Source: Magnimaribacter mokuoloeensis (GTDB lineage Bacteria; Pseudomonadota; Gammaproteobacteria; Magnimaribacterales; Magnimaribacteraceae). From it: 64,000 nt of DNA. Below, piece by piece: positions 15,101 through 24,567 of this stretch. Each line of letters starts with the position of its first letter. The first letter of the stretch is position 1. The notes beneath the pieces are model-generated. The model made no database searches. It had not been told where the DNA came from and saw only the letters and a list, made by a program, of their open reading frames with translations. Position numbers and translations under genes: made by a program. The DNA is taken from positions 434,001 to 498,000 of the forward strand of contig CP151794.1 in the NCBI GenBank assembly GCA_041860225.1, in the 5' to 3' direction.

Positions 15101-18050
15101 TTTTATTTATAGCTTGCATTACATCCATAGTCATTTTTACTTTATCTTCTAATTTATCATCATTAAAAAGGGATGTATTTAATTCTTCGTTTTTATAAGA
15201 AATACTGATTTTATTTTTATTGAAGTTAATTTTTTTAATAGAAAAGTTTTCTGCAGCTATTTTCAATTCAGCTTGTAGGAAAAAATTTTTGAGTTCGTTT
15301 GGCAGTAAACCAAACCTATTAATCATTTCAATTTGTATATCTTTCAATTCTTCATTTGTTTCTGCCAAAGCAATCTTGTTATACATTAAAAGTCTAACGT
15401 TAATATCTGGAAGATAATCTTCAGGTATAAAACAATTAACATTGATATTTATCTCAGGTGATTCATCAAGTGATTGAAAATCCATTTCTCCGCTTTTGAT
15501 AAATTCAGAAGCCTTTTTAATCATTCGTGTATAAAGCTCTAAACCTATTGATTCAAAGACACCGCTTTGGTTTGATCCAAGAATCTCTCCTGCACCCCTT
15601 ATTTCCAGGTCTTTAAGTGCTAAAAGAAAACCTGCAGATAGTGAGTCAGCACTCATTAGAGCATCAAACCTTTTATCGGCATTTTTTTTATTCACTATGT
15701 TTTTGGATCTCAAAAAATAGGCATAAGCTTGCTTTTCTGATCTTCCTACTCTTCCTCTAAGTTGATGTAATTGAGACAAACCAAATTTATCTGCATCTTC
15801 CACAATTAAAGTGTTTGCGTTTGAGACATCTATTCCGCTTTCGATAATTGTAGAACAAACCAGAACATCAATTAGACCTGAATTGAATTTCAACATAATT
15901 TCTTCTATAACTTTGGGCTTTAACTGCCCATGAACTATTTCAATGACTAAATCTTCAAACTTTTCTTTCAATCTTAACCTTCTGTCTTGAATCAGTGTTA
16001 AGTCATTGCATAGATAATAAACTTGTCCTCCTCTTAAAATTTCCCTTTGTATTGCTTCGTGTATTAAATTTTCATTAAATGAATAAGTAAAAGTTTTGAC
16101 CGGTAATCTATCATCTGGTGCTGTAGCAATGATCGATAGATCCTTAAGTTCAGATAAAGCAAAATTTAATGATCTGGGAATTGGAGTTGCAGAAAGGCTG
16201 AGTATTTCTACTTCTTCTTTTAAAGTTTTAATTTTTTCTTTTTGCCTGACTCCAAAACGATGTTCTTCATCAATAATCAATAAACCTAGATCCTTGAACT
16301 TTATATTTCCTTGTAATAAGGCATGCGTGCCAATGACTATATCGATTTCTCCTGAACCCAGGCCTTGTAGCAATTTCTCTTTCTCTTTTATATTTATATT
16401 TCTTGATAATGCTCCAATGCTAATACCACTATCTTGAAATCTTTTTTCAAAGCTCGCAAAGTGCTGAGCGGCAAGTAATGTGGTTGGCACAAGAATACAT
16501 GTCTGTTTATTGTTCAGTGCTGCAATAAAAGCGGCCCTCATTGCAACTTCAGTTTTTCCAAATCCTACTTCACCGCATATCAATCGATCCATAGGTTGAT
16601 GAGACTGCATATCAGTAGTCACTTCTTCAATTGTTTTCTTTTGATCATAAGTTTCTTCGTAGGGAAACTTGCTTACAAAACTTGAAAATTCTTTTTCGTC
16701 TATATCAAATGCAAAACCGACCCTTCCATTCCTCTTGGCTTGTACCTCAAGTAATTCCGCAGCCGTATCAAATGTTTGTTTTAATGCCTTGTCTTTTCTT
16801 TTTTTCCATTTTTTTGAATTTAGTGAGTCTATATCTCTATCCTCAGGTCCAAAGTATTTTGATACCAGATCCATATTTTCAATAGGAACAAATACTTTAC
16901 TGTCATCTTTATAACTTATTTCAAGACAATCACTGGTACCAACAAAGGTGTTCAGTTGTTTTAAACCTACAAACCTTCCTATTCCATGTGAAAGATGTAC
17001 AACCAAATCACCAGGATCAGGCATTCTTGAAGAAGAAATATCTGCCTTTTCATTCCTTGCCAGTTCAATTGAATTTTCTGAAGTTTCAGATATATTTGGT
17101 TGATCAAAATCAAAGGACTTATCTTTATTTATAAATTCTAAGAGTTGCGTAAAACTTAAGAATAGATTTTCGGGTGCAAGCAAAGGTCTTCTAAGATCAT
17201 ATCTGTATTCTTCGTACCTCTCTTTAATAAGCTCTTCAAATGCATAAGCTTTTATATCTGTGTGCTTTTGAACATATATTTCATCTATATGATTAAGATA
17301 TGAGAGAATGCTAGTCTTCTGTTTGTAGAATAAGGGTAAATAGATTTCAACACCTTCAGCAGGTCTTAGGTTCATCACTTTTGTAAAAATTTCTGAATCA
17401 TTTTCAAAAATATCAAAGTTTTTTCTCCATTCTTGCTTAAATATTTCAGCAGCTTCAGGATTAAGTGGGTATTCGAAAGAGGGTAGAAAGTTTAAAGAAT
17501 CAATCTTTTCGTCAGCTATTTGTGATTCAGGATTAAAAGTTCTAATACTTTCTATAGCATTATCAAAAAATTCAATCCTTATAGGATTTTTTCCACTTGT
17601 CAGAAAAATATCCATAATTGAACCTCTAAGTGCATATTGACCAGGTTCTGAAACAAAATCTTCCCTAACGTATCCGTAATCAGTAATTTCTTGAATAACC
17701 TTTTCAGGATTGAACTGGTCATTAACAGACAAATTGTTAATTGGGGAAATATGACTGGGATGAGGAAGTGGAGACAAAATTGTATTAATAGAAGAAATGA
17801 GTGTTATGCCTTTTCTTTTCAATAAAGATGATAATGCTGCAATTCTTTTAGCCCTGATAATTGGAGCCATAGAGAAGAAGTCATAGGGTAATAATTCTGA
17901 GTTTTCAAGTAATATAAAATTTGGATCTCCATCAAAATATTCAATAAGCTGTAATGCAGATTGCGCATCTTTGGTAATTAATAGATTATTTTGAGACGAG
18001 TTAATCCCCAGATCTAAAACATCCGCAGAAGATGTGATTATTTTTACCAC
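15090..18050 (-). CDS. mfd: Transcription-repair coupling factor Mfd (short form)
   Basis: Mfd removes RNA polymerase stalled at lesions and recruits UvrA. Recognised domains: a UvrB-like module (LLPYDFFSMAPIIRAKRI near 53-70; GYVREDFVSEPGQYALRG near 126-143), the RNA-polymerase-interacting domain (PGDLVVHLSHGIGRFVGL, 346-363), and the RecG-like motor with Walker A GEVGFGKT (493-500), DEEH, SATPIPRSLNFAL and LRGRVGRSEKQAYAY. The C-terminal D7 domain begins at IPEDYLPDINVRLLMYNKIA. The protein is 986 residues, about 160 shorter than E. coli Mfd, with most of the loss before the polymerase-interacting domain. The start at 18050 follows a T-rich spacer with no strong ribosome site. Confidence 0.95.
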   Translation of the reverse strand: MVKIITSSADVLDLGINSSQNNLLITKDAQSALQLIEYFDGDPNFILLENSELLPYDFFSMAPIIRAKRIAALSSLLKRKGITLISSINTILSPLPHPSHISPINNLSVNDQFNPEKVIQEITDYGYVREDFVSEPGQYALRGSIMDIFLTSGKNPIRIEFFDNAIESIRTFNPESQIADEKIDSLNFLPSFEYPLNPEAAEIFKQEWRKNFDIFENDSEIFTKVMNLRPAEGVEIYLPLFYKQKTSILSYLNHIDEIYVQKHTDIKAYAFEELIKERYEEYRYDLRRPLLAPENLFLSFTQLLEFINKDKSFDFDQPNISETSENSIELARNEKADISSSRMPDPGDLVVHLSHGIGRFVGLKQLNTFVGTSDCLEISYKDDSKVFVPIENMDLVSKYFGPEDRDIDSLNSKKWKKRKDKALKQTFDTAAELLEVQAKRNGRVGFAFDIDEKEFSSFVSKFPYEETYDQKKTIEEVTTDMQSHQPMDRLICGEVGFGKTEVAMRAAFIAALNNKQTCILVPTTLLAAQHFASFEKRFQDSGISIGALSRNINIKEKEKLLQGLGSGEIDIVIGTHALLQGNIKFKDLGLLIIDEEHRFGVRQKEKIKTLKEEVEILSLSATPIPRSLNFALSELKDLSIIATAPDDRLPVKTFTYSFNENLIHEAIQREILRGGQVYYLCNDLTLIQDRRLRLKEKFEDLVIEIVHGQLKPKVIEEIMLKFNSGLIDVLVCSTIIESGIDVSNANTLIVEDADKFGLSQLHQLRGRVGRSEKQAYAYFLRSKNIVNKKNADKRFDALMSADSLSAGFLLALKDLEIRGAGEILGSNQSGVFESIGLELYTRMIKKASEFIKSGEMDFQSLDESPEININVNCFIPEDYLPDINVRLLMYNKIALAETNEELKDIQIEMINRFGLLPNELKNFFLQAELKIAAENFSIKKINFNKNKISISYKNEELNTSLFNDDKLEDKVKMTMDVMQAINKNAS

Positions 18051-18099
18051 TTATTGTCTGCTTTTTTTGTAAAAAAAAAGAAAATTATATATGGAAGTG

Positions 18100-18105
18100 T
18101 ATAAT
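18100..18105 (+). promoter_or_regulatory. -10 element before the acyl-CoA dehydrogenase genes
   Basis: A perfect TATAAT lies 29 bases upstream of the first acyl-CoA dehydrogenase ATG in the 83-base gap divergent from mfd. No good -35 hexamer is evident. The gene's ribosome site is AGGA five bases before the ATG. Confidence 0.4.
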
Positions 18106-18133
18106 TATTTTTTTTTTATTAAATAGGAATGAA

Positions 18134-19327
18134 ATGGACTTAAAATTTTCAGAAGCAGATGTGACCTTTAGACAGGAAGTCGTTACTTTTTTAGAGAATG
18201 AGTACCCAGAAGACATCAAAGAAAAACAAGACAAAAGGATACCATTAGAGAAAGAAGAAATTGTTAGGTGGCAAAAGATTCTTAACCAAAAAGGTTGGTT
18301 TGCCATTAATTGGCCTAGTCAATACACAAACCAAGAAGAACTTTCCGTTACGCAAAAATACATTCTTCAAGAAGAGCTTGCAAAGGCCAATACACCAACA
18401 ACAATCCCGTTTGGTGTGGGAATGTGCGCACCTGTAATTTATACGTTCGGAACAGATGAACAAAAAGAGAAATTTTTACCCTCAATACTCAATAGTGATG
18501 TTTGGTGGTGTCAAGGATATTCTGAGCCAGGTTCAGGGTCTGACTTAGCATCTTTAAAAACAAAGGCAGAACTAAGCGGAGATAAATACATAGTTAATGG
18601 CACCAAAACCTGGACAACTTTAGCACAACACGCTGATTGGATTTTTTGTCTCGTAAGAACAGAGACTACTGCAATTAAACAAGAAGGAATAAGCTTCTTA
18701 CTCATTGATATGAAAACTCCAGGGATTGAAGTTAAACCGATCATTACTATAGACGGTTCGCATGAGGTTAATATGGTTTACTTCGATAACGTCGAAGTAC
18801 CGGCTGAAAACCTTGTTGGAGAAGAAGGACAAGGTTGGAATATTGCTAAGTTTCTTTTAGCTCATGAAAGAAGTGGTATAGCTGGAATAGCTGCTCTTAA
18901 AAGGGAATTAAAACGTTTAAAAGAATTATCTGCAGAAATTCCATTAGGCGAAAGTACATTGCTAGAAGACAGCCAGTTTAGAAATAAGATCGAAGAAACT
19001 GAGATAGAACTTACGGCCACAGAGTTTACTGAACTCAGAACTCTAGCTGCTATGTCTCAAGGTGGATCACCAGGTGCAGAGTCGTCTATTTTAAAAATTA
19101 AAGGAACAGAACTACAACAAACTATATCCGAGCTTTTTGTTGAGATGTTGGCTTACTATGCCCATCCTTTCTATTTAGAAAATGAAATTGGTTCAAATGA
19201 GACTGTCGGTCCTGATTACGCTGCACCTGTAATGCCTCACTACTTAAATTACAGAAAGGTTAGTATTTACGGTGGCAGTAATGAAATTCAAAGAAACGTT
19301 ATTTCAAAAGCAATATTGGGGTTATAA
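18134..19327 (+). CDS. Acyl-CoA dehydrogenase family protein (first of pair)
   Basis: A 397-residue FAD enzyme of the acyl-CoA dehydrogenase family, oxidising an acyl-CoA at the alpha-beta position and passing electrons to ETF. Visible family elements are the N-terminal helical domain, the FAD-contact region WWCQGYSEPGSGSDLASLKT (about 124-143), IVNGTKTWTTLAQHADWIFC, and the C-terminal YGGSNEIQRNVISKAILG. The substrate cannot be told. Many two-gene acyl-CoA dehydrogenase pairs form heteromeric enzymes for unusual substrates such as sterol side chains, and the adjacent second gene two bases downstream is compatible with that. Start supported by an AGGA ribosome site. Confidence 0.93.
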   Translation: MDLKFSEADVTFRQEVVTFLENEYPEDIKEKQDKRIPLEKEEIVRWQKILNQKGWFAINWPSQYTNQEELSVTQKYILQEELAKANTPTTIPFGVGMCAPVIYTFGTDEQKEKFLPSILNSDVWWCQGYSEPGSGSDLASLKTKAELSGDKYIVNGTKTWTTLAQHADWIFCLVRTETTAIKQEGISFLLIDMKTPGIEVKPIITIDGSHEVNMVYFDNVEVPAENLVGEEGQGWNIAKFLLAHERSGIAGIAALKRELKRLKELSAEIPLGESTLLEDSQFRNKIEETEIELTATEFTELRTLAAMSQGGSPGAESSILKIKGTELQQTISELFVEMLAYYAHPFYLENEIGSNETVGPDYAAPVMPHYLNYRKVSIYGGSNEIQRNVISKAILGL

Positions 19328-19329
19328 AT

Positions 19330-20457
19330 ATGGACTTTACATTCAATGAAGAGCAATCATTAATACAAGATCAAGTCGATCAGTTTGTTCAAAAAGAGTA
19401 TGACTGGGAAACAAGACAATCTTTGTCAAATTCTGAATTAGGTTTTGGTGAAGACAATTGGAAAAAATTTGCTGAACTTGGTTGGTTAGGAATTAGTGTT
19501 TCTGAAGATAGCGGGGGTTTTGGAGGTTCGGCAATAGAATCAATGTTAATTATGGAAGCCTTCGGTAAAGGGCTAGTAGTAGAGCCATTTTTGGAAACAG
19601 TTATTATGGCTGGAGGATTAATCGATGATCATGGATCTAATCAGCAAAAATCTTCTTTTTTAGAACCAGCCATAGCTGGTGAGATGCATTTAGCTTTGGC
19701 TTATGCAGAGCCACAGAGCAGATTCAATCTATCTGATGTGGTTACAGAGGCTAAAGCAGACGGAGATAATTTTATAATTAATGGTTATAAATCTGTTGTG
19801 ATGAATGGACCTTCTGCAGATCAAATTATCATTTCAGCTAGGACATCAGGTGCTCAACTTGATGAAAATGGAATATCTCTTTTTATCATTGACGCCAATG
19901 CATCTGGTTTGGATAAAACAAACTACAAAACAGTAGATGGTAGAAGGGCCTCTGATCTTACTTTTGAAAATGTTTCTGTTTCAAAAGAAAATCTAATAGG
20001 TGATCAAGATAAAGGCTTTGATATTCTAGATTCAGCCATTGATAAGGCGATTTTAGCTATCTCTGCTGAAGCTGTTGGTGCAATGGAAGTCCTTTATAAA
20101 ACTACTGTCGAGTACACAAAAACAAGAGAGCAGTTTGGCACTGCTATTGGAAAATTTCAGGTTCTTCAACACAGAATGGTAGACATGTTTATGGAGTATG
20201 AGCAATGCAAATCACTTTTGTATATGGCAACCATGAAACATGAAGAAAAAGCTGAAGATGCAAAAAAAGCCATATCAGGTCTAAAGTATCAAGTAGGAAA
20301 AGCAGGTAAGTTTATAGGTCAACAAGCTGTACAACTTCATGGAGGTATGGGTGTAACTGATGAATTAAATGTCGGTCATTATTTCAAAAGACTGACAACA
20401 GTTGGAACCATTTTTGGTAATACAGATTACCATCTCAAGAAATATACTTCTTTATAA
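19330..20457 (+). CDS. Acyl-CoA dehydrogenase family protein (second of pair)
   Basis: A 375-residue acyl-CoA dehydrogenase homologue that differs clearly from its upstream neighbour. It starts MDFTFNEEQSLIQDQVDQFV and contains FKRLTTVGTIFGNTDYHLKK at the end, with EYTKTREQFGTAIGKFQVLQ (about 258-277) and QQAVQLHGGMGVTDELNVGH, the typical C-terminal FAD/dimer segment. It lies two bases after the first dehydrogenase and its stop is directly followed by the ATG of the GAPDH gene. Co-expression with the first enzyme is near certain; formation of a heteromeric complex is inference. Confidence 0.92.
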   Translation: MDFTFNEEQSLIQDQVDQFVQKEYDWETRQSLSNSELGFGEDNWKKFAELGWLGISVSEDSGGFGGSAIESMLIMEAFGKGLVVEPFLETVIMAGGLIDDHGSNQQKSSFLEPAIAGEMHLALAYAEPQSRFNLSDVVTEAKADGDNFIINGYKSVVMNGPSADQIIISARTSGAQLDENGISLFIIDANASGLDKTNYKTVDGRRASDLTFENVSVSKENLIGDQDKGFDILDSAIDKAILAISAEAVGAMEVLYKTTVEYTKTREQFGTAIGKFQVLQHRMVDMFMEYEQCKSLLYMATMKHEEKAEDAKKAISGLKYQVGKAGKFIGQQAVQLHGGMGVTDELNVGHYFKRLTTVGTIFGNTDYHLKKYTSL

Positions 20458-21939
20458 ATGAAAAAAGAACAGCCCGATCAAAGGATCCGACCTGAACTCC
20501 CTAAAGATCCTTTTGGAGACTTTCAGTACAGACAAGCTCTAGCAGAAGAGATGCTACCTATGATTGGTCGTATCTATCGAGATAATGTTCATCTTCTTCT
20601 TTACGGTAAACCTTTGGTTAATCTTTCTGTGTCAGAAATAATGAATGCACACAGGTTTGTTAGAGAGACCGAAAATAATGAACTGAGTGAATTCGAAACC
20701 TACCAGGTCATAGTAGCTTTAAGCCAACTCGAATTAGGACCTGCTGAAATAGATATAGGAATAATAGCTGCAGCTTATCTTTTCGAAGATAAAGGCTTGT
20801 CCATAGATGATTTTGTTAAAGAGTCAGTCAATGACTTGATTGGCACCAAGGGGTCGATACTCGAAAAAGCTCAAGATGTTGTCCTCTATGGATTCGGAAG
20901 AATTGGACGTTTATTAACTCGAATGTTGATCGAAGACTCTGGCGGCGGAGACAATTTAAGACTTAGAGCTATAGTTGTTAGAAAAGCAGTTGAAGGTGAT
21001 CTAATAAAACGAGCCAACCTAATGAGAACAGACTCTGTACATGGACCTTTCAAAGGAACTGTTAGGGTTGTAGAAGAAGAAGATAAACTCATTATAAATG
21101 GCAATGAAGTCAAAGTTATCTATGCCAGCAATCCCTCTGATATAGATTACACTGAATACGGTATAAATAACGCTTTATTAATTGACAACACTGGTGTTTG
21201 GAGGAATAAAGAAGGGTTAGGTACACATTTAAATTGCAATGGAATATCCAAGGTCTTACTTACTGCTCCTGCTAAAGAGGGTATTAAAAATATCGTTCAC
21301 GGAATTAATAACGAGATAATTGACGATGATTCTATTTTAGGAGCAGCTTCTTGCACAACTAATGCCATCGTTCCTACACTTAAAGTACTCAATGACGAGT
21401 ACAGCATAGTAGCTGGACATATAGAAAGCGTCCATTCGTATACTAATGATCAAAACTTAATTGATAATTTTCATAAAAAAGAACGAAGAGGTAGAAGTGC
21501 CGCCCTCAATATGGTCATCACTGAAACAGGTGCCGGTAAGGCAGTAGGACAAGTATTACCAGAACTTATCGGAAAACTTACCGCTAATGCAGTGAGAGTC
21601 CCCACACCTAATGTCTCACTTGCAATAATGAACTTACAATTAGGGCGTGATATCACTGTTGAAGAAGTAAATGATTTTCTTAGACAAAAAGCATTTCATT
21701 CCAATCTAAAAGAACAAATAGGTTTTACTAATTCTCCTGAAGTTGTCTCAACAGACTTTGTAGGTGACAGACATGCCGGAATAATTGATTCAGCAGCAAC
21801 TTTAGTTAATGGTGATAAATGTGTTCTCTATGTTTGGTATGATAATGAATATGGGTACACTGCACAGCTTTTAGGATTAGCTAAAGAGATGGTTGGTTTG
21901 ACCTATAAAAGATATCCAAATTTTAGCGAAACTTCCTAG
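20458..21939 (+). CDS. Glyceraldehyde-3-phosphate dehydrogenase with N-terminal extension
   Basis: The catalytic part (from about residue 138) is a GAPDH: NAD-binding VVLYGFGRIGRLLTR (141-155), active-site ASCTTNAIVPTLKVL with C299, HSYTNDQNLIDNFHKKERR (326 onward) and VWYDNEYGYTAQLLGLAKEM. About 137 residues precede the Rossmann fold and do not match a domain I can name; they are predicted mostly helical by composition. Long GAPDH forms of about 460-490 residues are known in Pseudomonas and other gammaproteobacteria, so this is a recognised subfamily. Its direction (glycolytic or gluconeogenic) is not evident. The ATG touches the stop of the upstream acyl-CoA dehydrogenase, so it shares that operon. 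Confidence 0.92.
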   Translation: MKKEQPDQRIRPELPKDPFGDFQYRQALAEEMLPMIGRIYRDNVHLLLYGKPLVNLSVSEIMNAHRFVRETENNELSEFETYQVIVALSQLELGPAEIDIGIIAAAYLFEDKGLSIDDFVKESVNDLIGTKGSILEKAQDVVLYGFGRIGRLLTRMLIEDSGGGDNLRLRAIVVRKAVEGDLIKRANLMRTDSVHGPFKGTVRVVEEEDKLIINGNEVKVIYASNPSDIDYTEYGINNALLIDNTGVWRNKEGLGTHLNCNGISKVLLTAPAKEGIKNIVHGINNEIIDDDSILGAASCTTNAIVPTLKVLNDEYSIVAGHIESVHSYTNDQNLIDNFHKKERRGRSAALNMVITETGAGKAVGQVLPELIGKLTANAVRVPTPNVSLAIMNLQLGRDITVEEVNDFLRQKAFHSNLKEQIGFTNSPEVVSTDFVGDRHAGIIDSAATLVNGDKCVLYVWYDNEYGYTAQLLGLAKEMVGLTYKRYPNFSETS

Positions 21940-21959
21940 CAAAATAACCTTCAGATCAT

Positions 21960-21965
21960 TATAAT
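21960..21965 (+). promoter_or_regulatory. -10 element of the nqr operon
   Basis: A perfect TATAAT at 21960-21965, with only a weak -35 (TAGCAA, 21937-21942, 17-base spacer), lies 44 bases before nqrA. The expected start near 21972 gives a leader of about 38 bases. That leader ends in AGGGA directly touching the ATG, which is too close to be a normal ribosome site. Confidence 0.45.
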
Positions 21966-22009
21966 ACCCACGCGCTCAAGGGGTACTTTTCCCATATATC
22001 AGATAGGGA

Positions 22010-23362
22010 ATGATTAGAATAAAAAAAGGTTTAGATATACCCATTTACGGCTCTCCCGCCGATAACATAGTTGACTCTAAAATAACTAGATCTGTTGCAG
22101 TTCTAGGTAATGACTACATTGGAATGAAACCGACCATGTTAGTTGAAGAAGGAGACTCGGTTAAGTTAGGTCAGGCTCTCTTCGAGGATAAAAAAAATCC
22201 TGGTGTAATAATTACATCTCCGGCAGGGGGAAAGATTGAATCCATCAATAGAGGTGATAGAAGGGCACTTCAATCCATTGTTATAGAGATTGAAGCGGAA
22301 GAAGAAATTGAAGAATTTAAAAGCTATAGCAATGAAGCTTTAGATTCTGTTTCATCAGATGATATTAGACGTCAGCTAATCAAATCTGGTATGTGGACCG
22401 CATTCAGAACAAGGCCTTACAGCAAAATCCCTGCAGTAGATTCTTCCCCTTCAAATATATTCATTTCAGTTTTGGATACTGAGCCGCTCAGCCCAGATCC
22501 AGAAAAAATAGTTAATCAACGCTCGGAGGATTTTAATTTTGGTCTTTCCGTTCTAAAAAAACTGGTTGATTGTCCTATACATTTATCTGTCTCAGAAAAT
22601 TCACAACTTGAAATAGAAGAAAGTGCTCAAGTTAAAAAGCACATATTTTCTGGACCTCATCCAGCCGGTCTTGTAGGCACTCATATGCACTTCATTTCAC
22701 CAGCATCATTAACTAACATAAACTGGACTATCGGATATCAGGATGTGATAGGTGTTGGCTTGCTTTTCTCTACTGGTCAGTTATTTACTGAAAGAGTAAT
22801 TGCTCTTTCTGGTCCTCAAGTCAATGAACCAAGATATATCAAGACTAGACTTGGCGCTTGCACGGATGAACTTACAGCAGGTGAGTTAACTCAAAGAGAC
22901 AATAGAATAATATCTGGATCTGTTATATCAGGCAGGGAGGCTATTGGACCATATGCTTATCTTGGTAGATACCACAATCAAGTGTCTGTTATTGCAGAGC
23001 CTAACTCTAAAGATAGAGAATTCATGAATTGGTTAACACCAGGTCCAAGAAAATTTTCTAAAATACCTCTGTTTTTATCTTCACTTTTTCCAAAAAAAGT
23101 ATTCAAGTTCAAAGCTTTAATGAACGGTTCAGATCGTCCTATTGTTCCGATAGGAGTCTATGAAGAGGTTTTGCCATTCAACATGCTGCCAGCAATGTTA
23201 TTAAGAAACGTAGTTTTAATGGATACAGAAAAAATACAGGATTTAGGTGGATTGGAGTTAGATGAAGAGGATCTTTCTCTTTGTAGTTATGTATGTCCCG
23301 GAAAATATGACTTTGGTTCTTTATTGAGAGCAGGTCTAACTAAAATAGAAGTAGAAGGTTAA
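22010..23362 (+). CDS. nqrA: Na+-translocating NADH:quinone reductase subunit A
   Basis: NqrA is the cytoplasmic, quinone-associated subunit of the sodium-pumping NADH:quinone oxidoreductase. The 450-residue protein starts MIRIKKGLDIPIYGSPADNI and has GMKPTMLVEEGDSVKLGQ, LFEDKKNPGVIITSPAGG (biotinyl-like fold) and GPHPAGLVGTHMHFISPA, all strong NqrA markers. Length matches the family. It is the first gene of a complete operon; nqrB begins on its stop codon (1-base overlap). Confidence 0.97.
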   Translation: MIRIKKGLDIPIYGSPADNIVDSKITRSVAVLGNDYIGMKPTMLVEEGDSVKLGQALFEDKKNPGVIITSPAGGKIESINRGDRRALQSIVIEIEAEEEIEEFKSYSNEALDSVSSDDIRRQLIKSGMWTAFRTRPYSKIPAVDSSPSNIFISVLDTEPLSPDPEKIVNQRSEDFNFGLSVLKKLVDCPIHLSVSENSQLEIEESAQVKKHIFSGPHPAGLVGTHMHFISPASLTNINWTIGYQDVIGVGLLFSTGQLFTERVIALSGPQVNEPRYIKTRLGACTDELTAGELTQRDNRIISGSVISGREAIGPYAYLGRYHNQVSVIAEPNSKDREFMNWLTPGPRKFSKIPLFLSSLFPKKVFKFKALMNGSDRPIVPIGVYEEVLPFNMLPAMLLRNVVLMDTEKIQDLGGLELDEEDLSLCSYVCPGKYDFGSLLRAGLTKIEVEG

Positions 23363-24567
23363 TGAAACCCTTAAGAAAATATTTAGACTCTATTAAGCCA
23401 AAGTTTACTTCTGGAGGCTCGTTAGAGAAATATTTTCCTATCTATGATGTATTTGAAAATCTATTTTACTCATCGGATAAGAGAACTTTTGGCTCCGTTC
23501 ATATCAGAGACAATATAGACCTTCAAAAGGTTATGGTTGTAGTCTGGATGGCAACTTTCCCCGCTATGTTCTATGGGATGTACAATCTGGGATATCAATC
23601 TCTGACTGCATTTGAACAGATTGGATCTATCAATAAAGATGACTGGCATTTCTTATTCATAGATTTGCTTTGCAGTTATGATCCTAAAAGCATTTTTGAT
23701 TGCATTTGGTTTGGGGCCTGTTATTTCATACCAATATATCTAGTGACATTCATTGTAGGTATTGCATGGGAAGTAATATTTGCTGTCGTTAGAGGTCATG
23801 AAATAAACGAAGGTGCTTTTGTCACCACCGTTTTATTTGCTCTTTGCTGCCCTCCTGATGCTCCTCTCTGGCAGGTTGCTCTAGGTATAAGTTTTGGTAT
23901 TGTTGTAGCTAAAGAAATTTTTGGTGGTACTGGTAAAAATTTCTTAAATCCAGCTTTGGCCGGACGTGCATTTTTATACTTTGCTTATCCTGTGAACTGG
24001 TCTGGAGACTCAGTTTGGGTTGCTGTAGATGGCTATAGTGCACCAACTATACTCGGTATTGGTGCGCAAGAAGGACTCCAAGGTATTCAAGCTCAATACA
24101 GCTGGAGTGAAGCTTTCCTAGGTTCAATACCAGGATCTATCGGAGAAACATCTACCCTATTTATTCTTCTCGGGCTTGCAATTCTGTTATATACCAGGGT
24201 TGCCTCTTGGAGGATCATTGCTGGAGTTTTATTGGGCACTTTCCTAACATCAGAATTATTTAATCTAATCGGGTCTGAAACCAATCCCATGTTCTCCCTA
24301 CCATTTCACTGGCATTTAGTAATTGGTGGTTTTGCATTCGGATTAACCTTTATGGCTGTTGAGCCTGTTTCAGGTTCACACACAAATCTGGGCAGATGGT
24401 ATTACGGTATTTTGATTGGTGTCATGGTCGTTTTAATCAGAGTTGTTAACCCCGCTTATCCAGAAGGGATGATGCTTGCAATTCTTTTTGCAAATTTATT
24501 CGCACCATTAATTGATCATTTTGTTCAAGAGAGAAATATAAAACATCGACTGAAAAGGGCTGCTTAA
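23362..24567 (+). CDS. nqrB: Na+-translocating NADH:quinone reductase subunit B
   Basis: NqrB is a membrane subunit carrying a covalent FMN and the riboflavin site, and forms part of the sodium path. The 401-residue protein has about ten membrane segments and the motifs GTGKNFLNPALAGRAFLYFA (189-208) and FMAVEPVSGSHTNLGRWYYG. The FMN-attachment region reads DGYSAPT (223-229): the threonine at 229 is present, but the usual S-G-A-T core is S-A-P-T. The N-terminal soluble part and the other motifs look intact. The ATG overlaps the nqrA stop by one base. Confidence 0.96.
   Translation: MKPLRKYLDSIKPKFTSGGSLEKYFPIYDVFENLFYSSDKRTFGSVHIRDNIDLQKVMVVVWMATFPAMFYGMYNLGYQSLTAFEQIGSINKDDWHFLFIDLLCSYDPKSIFDCIWFGACYFIPIYLVTFIVGIAWEVIFAVVRGHEINEGAFVTTVLFALCCPPDAPLWQVALGISFGIVVAKEIFGGTGKNFLNPALAGRAFLYFAYPVNWSGDSVWVAVDGYSAPTILGIGAQEGLQGIQAQYSWSEAFLGSIPGSIGETSTLFILLGLAILLYTRVASWRIIAGVLLGTFLTSELFNLIGSETNPMFSLPFHWHLVIGGFAFGLTFMAVEPVSGSHTNLGRWYYGILIGVMVVLIRVVNPAYPEGMMLAILFANLFAPLIDHFVQERNIKHRLKRAA

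Noticed and set aside
16096..16437. A 113-codon frame antisense to mfd
   Set aside because: It lies in the conserved motor domain of mfd; the product looks like reverse translation of that domain.
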